Program-made: the position numbers and the translations under genes | The notes under the pieces: generated by a model | The model's database searches: none | What the model was told of the DNA's origin: nothing | Seen by the model: only the letters and a program-made list of their open reading frames with translations | From: Polytrichum commune | Lineage: Eukaryota > Streptophyta > Polytrichopsida > Polytrichales > Polytrichaceae | DNA length: 64,000 bases | Direction of reading: 5' to 3' | Assembly (NCBI GenBank): GCA_950295325.1 | Contig: OX485807.1 | Span: forward strand, 2,296,501-2,360,500 | In this document: positions 57,718 through 64,000 of the stretch, piece after piece | How positions within the stretch are numbered: the first letter of the stretch is position 1 | Layout of the letters: each line of letters begins with the position of its first letter

Positions 57718-60700
57718 CTAAGGCAAAATGATGCCGTGTCCTACAAAACTGTTCGGCCCTAAGGGGGACCGCTGAAGAGGGCTCTCGCAAGGCCACTGGA
57801 TGTCGATGAAGAGAAAAACATCGCGATGTTAGAGAGGTTACGAACGCGCGTTCGTAAAAAAATGGTATTCTCAGAGGAGAGTTACCTCGTCATCGGGGGG
57901 AGGGGTAGCGGCGCTGGACCGAGCAGCAGGTCCCTCCTCAACGATTAACGAACGCGCGTTCGTAACCTCCACAGCTGCAGCCGCCTCTGTCTCCATGGCC
58001 TCTGCCTCACGCTCCGGTTGAGAGGCCTGTGTCGCCTGGATGCGCAGCGCGTCTTCTTCCTCGGCGCCCAGGTCGAGCGCGTCCATCCTGACATCCTCCA
58101 TCTACGCCGCATGGGTTTCTTCCACGTCCATCCCATGCACCCCTGGTGCGTCATTGGGGCTCCCCTGCGTGTCCTCCACAATGACCATGTCAGTGTGTCG
58201 CGCAGAGTCATCGCCATGTCTGTCTACTACCCTGGGGACGACGGTGAAAGACGATGCATCGGTGTATGAGGGCAGTCCTACCCTTGAAGGGGGAGGGGTG
58301 AGGACTGGAGGACCTGAAGATTCACGAACGCGCGTTCGTAAATCCTCGTCCTCCTGGATGGCCGCCGCCACAGCATCGTGGGAGGTGGTCGAGGGAACCT
58401 CTGGTGGCGGAGGAGTGCCAACAGGCGTGGGGTGGGGCGCCTGCTGGCGGGAAGGCCCTCCGGTGAACATGCCCGGTGGAGGGGATTGGGAGGGGTATCC
58501 TCCAGTGAAGGGGTAGGCCGGCTGGGGGGGCGCCGAGAAGCTCTGCATACGCTGGAGCATGGCGAGGATGGCGTCCGTCTTCTCGTTCGACTGCCTCAGC
58601 TCCTCCTGAATTGCGAACATTTTCTTGGCATTCTCCTCTGCCGCCTTCGCCATGTCCTCCTTCATCTTTTGCTCGAGCTTGGCGTTAAGCTCGGCGACGG
58701 ACAACGCCTCCTCTTTGACCCTCTTGTTTTTGTCAAAGTCTACCCCCAGCTCGACCATGATCTCCATGTCGCCCTCGTCCTCATCGGAGACCTCGATGAT
58801 TGCCCCCGGAGGCAGCTCCACGTAGGGGGTCTTCTTCATCCTCCGCCTCGTGTTGCGGTAGTGGTCCAACGTCGGTTGGGACCGTTGGTCCAGAAGGTCG
58901 AGGTTCTCCATCTTGGGAACCACGATCGGCCTGGGCGACACGGATGTTGAGCATCCCCCGGGAGTGCCGAATGCCTCTGCTCCAGACGTTCTCGCGGGGA
59001 GGACATCTTGGGTTGTCCCCGCCGACGACCCCGTGTATCCACCCGGAGTCCCTTGCACGTCGGATGGATTTCCCGACGGCGCCAAAATGCGGAGAGGAGT
59101 GACGTCCAAGGATCGGAGGATCGCCTCGACGTTGTAGGAGGGCGCGGGCTCGTCGTCGTCCGTCTCCATGGCGGGCATGCCTTCGTCGACGGGCATGTTG
59201 ATGTCCGTCCTCGGGAGGGACATGTCCTCCAGGTCCATCGTGGAGGCCTTCGCCCTGTGCACGTGGAAGTCCTCCTCGTCGATGGCTTCAATGAAGCTGT
59301 TGACGACCAGCCCCAGCATCTGAGATTCAAGCAAATACGTTAGAAAATACGAACGTGCGTTCGTAAACATCAACGACGAGAAACAATGTCATCAAACCCA
59401 AGACAAGTTGAGGTGAACTTTACGAACGAGCGTTCGTAAATATTAGTTGGAGAGCTTACCATCGCAGCGTACATGAACTTGCTGCCGCCACAAACGTTGT
59501 ACACGGTCTCTCCGCTTATTGCCACGCTCTGCAAAACGGAGACGTAGAACTCCAACCTGAGTTCCATCGCCGGGAAGACAGTGTACAAGGTCTCCTGCAG
59601 CAGATCCTTGGGAGGGGGATGGGGGATGTTGTAGATCTTCTTGAACGTAGTGTTCGCCTTGACAGGGGCTCGCCCATTCCGCAGCGCGTTGTACGTCAAG
59701 AAGACGAGGCTGACCGCCCCCACCTGTTTGTTCCCCCTGGCCTCGTTGATGGCCACGATCCCTTCCGTCTTGGCGGGCACGTAAGTGCTGTGGAAGATGC
59801 TGTACTCAAATTTGATCGACTTCTCGTACAGGTCGACTACAGCAGAGAGCTTCTCCTGCTCGACTATCCACAGCCAAACGTGAGGCTCCCTCATGTCCGG
59901 AGACTTGTGCTCCTTGAACTTGGCCATGAAGGGGTCGTAGAAAGGTATGTCCTTCCCCCCCTGCCTCGACGCACCGGGGATCCCCCTGAAATCGATCAGG
60001 GCAAATGGGCACCCCCGTCGATCCTCCCTCACCTCGGCCCTGCTCATGGTCCGGTCCCACTTGGAAAATGTCACCCTCTCCACTCCTTTTGTCAACAGAC
60101 AAAATCTGGCCACTCCTTCGAATGTGGCCAACCTCTTCCGCGTCAAAAAGCTTCTGTATTGCTCCACCTCCTGGGGATCCGTCTCGGTTTTCTTTGTCCT
60201 CTTGTTCCCCTTCTGCTTCAAAATGGAGGCGTGCTCCTTGACAAGACAACGCATTGAGGGTCCGGAGATGTTGTAGTCGACCTTGAACATCTTCCAGCTG
60301 GCCCAATTAATGTCCCCGTCGGCTAGGATGAGTGCGTACTCTGGTATTAGGGCGCTCAACTCCCTCATTGCAGCAGTCTTCAGCTTGCGGTGTTCGCACC
60401 ATTCCTTGATGGAATACGTGCCGGGCTTGTGTCTTGGCCTCTTCAAAAATATCTTCGGGTATGGGATGGTTCTTCCCACAGTGTTCCCAAGAAGATGCAC
60501 CGCGCACCTCTGCAACTCGGACTCTGTTAACCCTTGAAGGGACCTGAAGAACTCCCTCAGTAGTGGAGGGGCCTCCCCGGTCTTCTCCGCGCTGTACTTC
60601 TCCTCGGTGTCGGGGTTGACCAGATCGCCCGAGCTGTGCGCATCAAAAAATTGTGTCCACAACTCCCAAGTGTCCCTGTTGCAACAGATGAGGCGGAGCT

Positions 60701-62202
60701 CACCCTTGAGCTCCAGGACAGACTTGGTTGTTGTAGACTTCATGTCGATGGAGGAGAACTTGTCCACCATCGCGTCGCAGAATGCCTGCAGCAAGAAAAA
60801 CATCAGTAACGCACAAAATACGAACGCACGTTCGTAAGTTTGAATGTCAAAGAACTTGAAAATTTGAATGTCAAAGATATTTACGAACGTTCGTTCGTAA
60901 ACTCACCTTCCATTGTGGAGACGGCGTCTTCGCGTTCTCCCTTTCTTTAGGGGGGCACCCGTGGGCGACCCAGACGTCCCTTGCAGCCACTATGTTGGCT
61001 GCCCACGACGCCTCGAAGGCCTTGATTTTGTTGCCGGAGTTGAGGAAGGTGGATATCTTCCGCAGCTTGTCCCAATCGTCCGACCACACCAAGAACGCCT
61101 TCCAGTAGCGCAAGTCCTCCTTCAGCTCATGCTGGAAGTTGTCGTCCTTGAGAATTATTTGGGACGCCTCCAAGCTGTGTTGGCCGTCTATGATCCAGAA
61201 CTCTCCATTCTGGATCCGTGGCCAGTCCTTCTCCGTCGGACGGGATGTCAGCCCCTTCGGCATGACGCAGACGGTCTGCCTGTCCCACTTGACGTTGTTC
61301 ATTAGATTATTTATCTGCCACTTCACACCACCGCTTTCGCGAGAGCGAACCACCCATTTGTTGGGGGACATCTCGCACTTGAAGCAGTCCACGTTGAATG
61401 TGAAGTGGCGTCCCATGGGCCAGCAATCCTTCGAGTAGTTGTTGAAGTCTCGAAGGATCCTCGTGGCCTTCACAGCGTCAGGGTTCTCACCCTTTTTCAA
61501 GGGGGTGGGCATTACGACAGGCGAGGTCACCTCTGCGGTCTCCGTTACTCCCGATTTCTCCATCTCCTCCCTTGTCCTCTTCGATGGCGTGGAGTGTCTA
61601 CTGGGGCCCTCCGTCGCCCTGCTAGCGGAAGGCACAGGCCTGGGTGCACTTCTAGATCCTCCTGCCCCTGATGTGGATGGTTTCCTGGGGCTCTTCTTCT
61701 TCTTGTTTGCCTCAGTGACCACACTGTTGTATTTGGAGATGTTCAATGCCAGGGCGTTCAATTTCCTTGCAGTCCAGTATGGGCTCAACGCATATTTGGA
61801 GAAGAGGCCGTCCAGGTCGAAGTGCTTGGCATCTTCCGCTACGTTATTGGTGGCGTATTGGTAGGAGAAGGTATTTTTCTGAAAATGTAACAAGAGGTTG
61901 ATATGATCCTTCTTGTTCTTCATGTCCAGAATTACATACTCCCCCTGGGCCTCTATGGACTCTATCTCCCACGTCTTCATTTGAACCCACTGTTCGGGCT
62001 GGTCCGGTCTTGTCTCCAGCTCGTAGGTGAAGCGCATGCAGAAGAGGCCGTCCCCGATCTTCTCTGGCAGTGCCGTCCACTCCCCCATGAAGTCTTCCTT
62101 GGGGACATAGTTGTCGTTGCCGTTATCGTCTAACACCGACTCTGGGAGGCCATCGACCTTCACCGCGAACATCTCAATGGCGCTTCTGCTTGATCTTGCC
62201 AT
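57718..62202 (-). CDS. ParB-like DGQHS protein gene, four exons, 1,377 codons
   Basis: Exons 62202-60907, 60785-59460, 59319-57886 and 57795-57718, all with GT..AG introns in phase 0 (121, 140 and 90 bp). Exon 1 begins MARSSRSAIEMF and has a Ser/Pro/Lys linker and then FWIIDGQHSLEA, a D-G-Q-H-S box after a hydrophobic strand, like the D-G-N-H-R box of the gene at 48.5 kb and resembling ParB/DGQHR domains. Exon 2 is 442 codons of unknown fold. Exon 3 has an acidic region and a charged coiled coil (ELNAKLEQKMKEDMAKAAEE). An in-frame TAG at 58102-58104 interrupts exon 3 near its end. An AG acceptor directly before the ATG implies a 5' UTR intron. Every intron contains family A palindromes. Confidence 0.6.
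57796..57885 (-). other. Intron 3 of the DGQHS gene, with one family A palindrome
   Basis: 90 bp GTAACT..ATCCAG intron. The palindrome TTACGAACGCGCGTTCGTAA is at 57838-57857. Confidence 0.7.
57945..58343. repeat. Two family A palindromes inside coding exon 3
   Basis: 57945-57966 and 58321-58343. Both are read through in frame, giving VTNARSLIV and DLRTRVRES. They differ from the intronic copies only at the outer arm bases. Confidence 0.85.
59320..59459 (-). other. Intron 2 of the DGQHS gene, with two family A palindromes
   Basis: 140 bp GTAAGC..CTCAG intron. Palindromes at 59419-59440 and 59347-59366. Confidence 0.75.
60786..60906 (-). other. Intron 1 of the DGQHS gene, with two family A palindromes
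   Basis: 121 bp GTGAGT..GCTGCAG intron. Palindromes at 60880-60901, starting right after the donor, and at 60819-60838. Confidence 0.8.
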
Positions 62203-62230
62203 CTGCAACAGAATATAAACAATTAGTGAC

Positions 62231-62862
62231 TTTACGAACGAACGTTCGTAAGTGACATGCATATCCCACAGACTACGCAGTGTTAATGCGTCTTTGCAAT
62301 TGATGTAATTATATTTACGAACGTTCGCTCGTAAATGAGGGGTTGCAAGATCATATAAATTTTTAGTATTGAGTTTACGAACGAGCGTTCGTAAAAGATA
62401 TGAAGATCAAAGAGACTACTCGTCATGAATGTGTTTGTAATATATTTGGTTATTTTTACGAACGATCGTTCGTAAAAGATATAGGTTTTATAGGTTTGGA
62501 TTCATTTACGAACGTGCGTTCGTAAGTATGTCCATTTGGTCTATCTTTTCGGATATTTGGTTGATTTATCTTTCGTAAGTACATGTGATTTGTCTTATTG
62601 GTGTTCGCAAAATTGTATTTGTTCTTTAGATATTCATAGAGGTTCATATTTAAGTTAAGGTTCTTTCTGAGTGATATTTTGAGTATATTTACGAACGTGC
62701 GTTCGTAAATATAGATCATCTCAAAGAACGTGGAGTGCGTATTTACGAACGCACGTTCGTAAATGGAGGTTCGGTATGCAGTGTATGTCCATTTACGAAC
62801 GAGCGTTCGTAAATGGAGGTGGGTATGCAGTGTATGTCCATTTACGAACGAGCGTTCGTATA
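62231..62862. repeat. Palindrome family A, cluster 3 (upstream of DGQHS gene)
   Basis: Nine copies: near 62231, 62313, 62373, 62453, 62505, 62685, 62741, 62791 and 62840. Most are perfect over 20 bp or more, and 62685-62712 spans 28 bp. The last two sit in a 50 bp tandem duplication (GGAGGT..GGTATGCAGTGTATGTCC). They cover the likely promoter and 5' UTR intron of the DGQHS gene. Confidence 0.92.
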
Positions 62863-63339
62863 TGTGATGGTTTTGGGATCCCCTGTCCGTACATATATGT
62901 ATTCGTGTATATACGAATACGTATATGTATATAACTCACTTATTAGTTACTCTGCTTGCAGCCGTGCCTGCAAAATTTTGGTCAGAATGATGCAATTCTT
63001 CAATCATAAAGCAATTGAGATGCAGAATGAGATGCAGAATGAAACATGAAGAAAAGAGTGATAGTTCACATTGCATGTAACAAAAGAAATTGAATTCAAG
63101 AAGCAACATTTTCAGAATGTGAGAGGAGTTGGAAAGGATAACAAATTACATTGAAATGCTGCACACTGCAATCCCTACTTCTTCTCTTTCTGAAAATCCC
63201 AGAAATCCTCACAACTGCACACTCAATTGCCTTTCAAATGCACACTCAGATAACTCTCTAATGCAGACCTCAAGCCTTCACAGCTTATATACAAACCCTA
63301 GTATACTCCTATGTACACAAAACTCACAACCTTGTAGCT

Positions 63340-63690
63340 CTCAAGCTTCTGAACTCTTAAGCAAACCCTAAACTCTCAAGCTTCCCTAAACTCTCAAGCT
63401 TCACTTCTGAAGCTTCCCTAAACTCTCAAGCTTCACTTCTGAAGCTTCCTTAAACTCTGAAGCTTCAACTCTGAAGCTTCCTTAAACTCTGAAGCTTCTA
63501 AAGATCACCCTCAAGCTCTCAATCCGAAACTCTGAAGCTTTCCTACTCAAGCTCTCAAGCTTTTGAAACTCACAAACTCTCACACTGAAAGCTTTCACAA
63601 ACTCACAAGCTTTCACAATGAAAGCTTTCACAAACTCAAAAGCTTTCACACAAGCTCTCAATCTGAAATCTCTCAAAACTTGCAACAAAA
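63340..63690. repeat. AAGCTT-rich degenerate tandem repeats
   Basis: Repeats of the CTCAAGCTTCNCTTCTGAAGCTTCCTAAA type, listed here with N for variable bases, grading into CACAAACTCTCA repeats. No gene. Confidence 0.8.
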
Positions 63691-63865
63691 CTAATTTAAA
63701 ACTTCAAGACTAAAAAAAGCAAGAGCTTCGCTCTCTAAACGCTCCGCTCCTCCTCTCCTCGAAATGACAAATGAGGAGAAGAGGAAGGGGCGCGGGGAGG
63801 TAGGTGCGCCGCTAGGGTTTCCCAGCACCTGCCACGTGGCACAACTCCACTGGCTAGGGTTGGGA

Positions 63866-63950
63866 GAGAGATGGGATGGGATGGTATGGGAGGTGATGGG
63901 AAGGGATGGGATGGGATGGGATGCGATGGGAGATGGGAGATGGTTGTATA
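63866..63950 (+). repeat. GGGAT-type simple repeat
   Basis: Many GGGAT(G) units; at least eight GGG tracts within 85 bp on the plus strand, able in principle to form G-quadruplexes. Confidence 0.8.
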
Positions 63951-64000
63951 TTGGAACCCTTCATGTTATTCTCATGCTTTGACATATTTATATGTAATGG

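Noticed and set aside
58018-62133. Plus-strand ORFs over the DGQHS gene
   Set aside because: Antisense shadows. The minus-strand frame has consistent splice sites and motifs.
63340-63690. Telomere-like or coding repeat
   Set aside because: Units are degenerate AAGCTT-containing repeats without TTTAGGG units, and the ORF over them is repeat translation.

Overview
This window looks like land-plant nuclear DNA. It carries a leucine-rich-repeat receptor kinase gene cut into many small exons by short GT..AG introns, Ty1/copia and Ty3 retrotransposon pieces, hAT, MULE-like and other transposase genes, a tRNA-derived SINE and several MITE-like elements. The transposase families are ones I associate with seed-free plants or streptophytes (moss, lycophyte, fern), but I cannot fix the species. 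Very little of the window is ordinary host gene; most is nested mobile DNA.

Layout. 0.2-10.5 kb: a minus-strand LRR receptor-like kinase gene, possibly damaged (start codon region lost, no glycine-loop exon found). 11.5-20 kb: a small TIR element, then a decayed hAT transposase gene split by a 4.6 kb insertion (which holds a six-unit 178 bp tandem repeat) and by a 560 bp MITE with a clean 8 bp target duplication, then a SINE with a 12 bp target duplication. 20.9-31.5 kb: two copia fragments, a 138 bp tandem repeat, and a 4,105 bp element ('element 1') with TG..CA ends, a 5 bp target duplication and one intact 683-codon ORF. 31.8-40 kb: a transposase-like gene (DUF7869-like) whose 3' end is cut by 'element 2', a 5,034 bp inverted relative of element 1 that itself carries a 973 bp solo-LTR-like insertion. 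42.2-46 kb: a MULE-type transposase gene with a SWIM zinc finger. 46.5-50 kb: a broken gene with a ParB-like DGNHR motif, fused to a 5'-truncated Ty3 polyprotein (RNase H to integrase), then probable LTR sequence. 53.6-55 kb: a second, truncated copy of the 5' end of the receptor kinase gene. 55.4-62.2 kb: a GC-rich proline/serine-rich gene, an FCP1/HAD-type phosphatase-like gene and a four-exon 1,377-codon gene with a ParB-like DGQHS motif. 62.2-64 kb: palindrome cluster and low-complexity repeats.

The most unusual feature is three families of short inverted repeats. Family A is TTACGAACGNNCGTTCGTAA, about 25-30 recognisable copies at 40.4-41.3 and 57.4-62.9 kb, present in all three introns of the DGQHS gene and twice, in frame, in its exon 3. 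Family B is TTGGGTCGNNCGACCCAA, 11 copies at a regular ~31-33 bp spacing directly upstream of the DGNHR gene plus two in the MULE gene intron. Family C is CCTGTGCGTTAACGCACAGG, five copies at 47.0-48.3 kb. Families A and B share the plan arm-CG-NN-CG-arm. Both genes with ParB-like DGxH motifs lie among such sites. A mobile ParB/parS-like protein-site system is therefore a testable hypothesis; selfish spread of palindromes is the main alternative.
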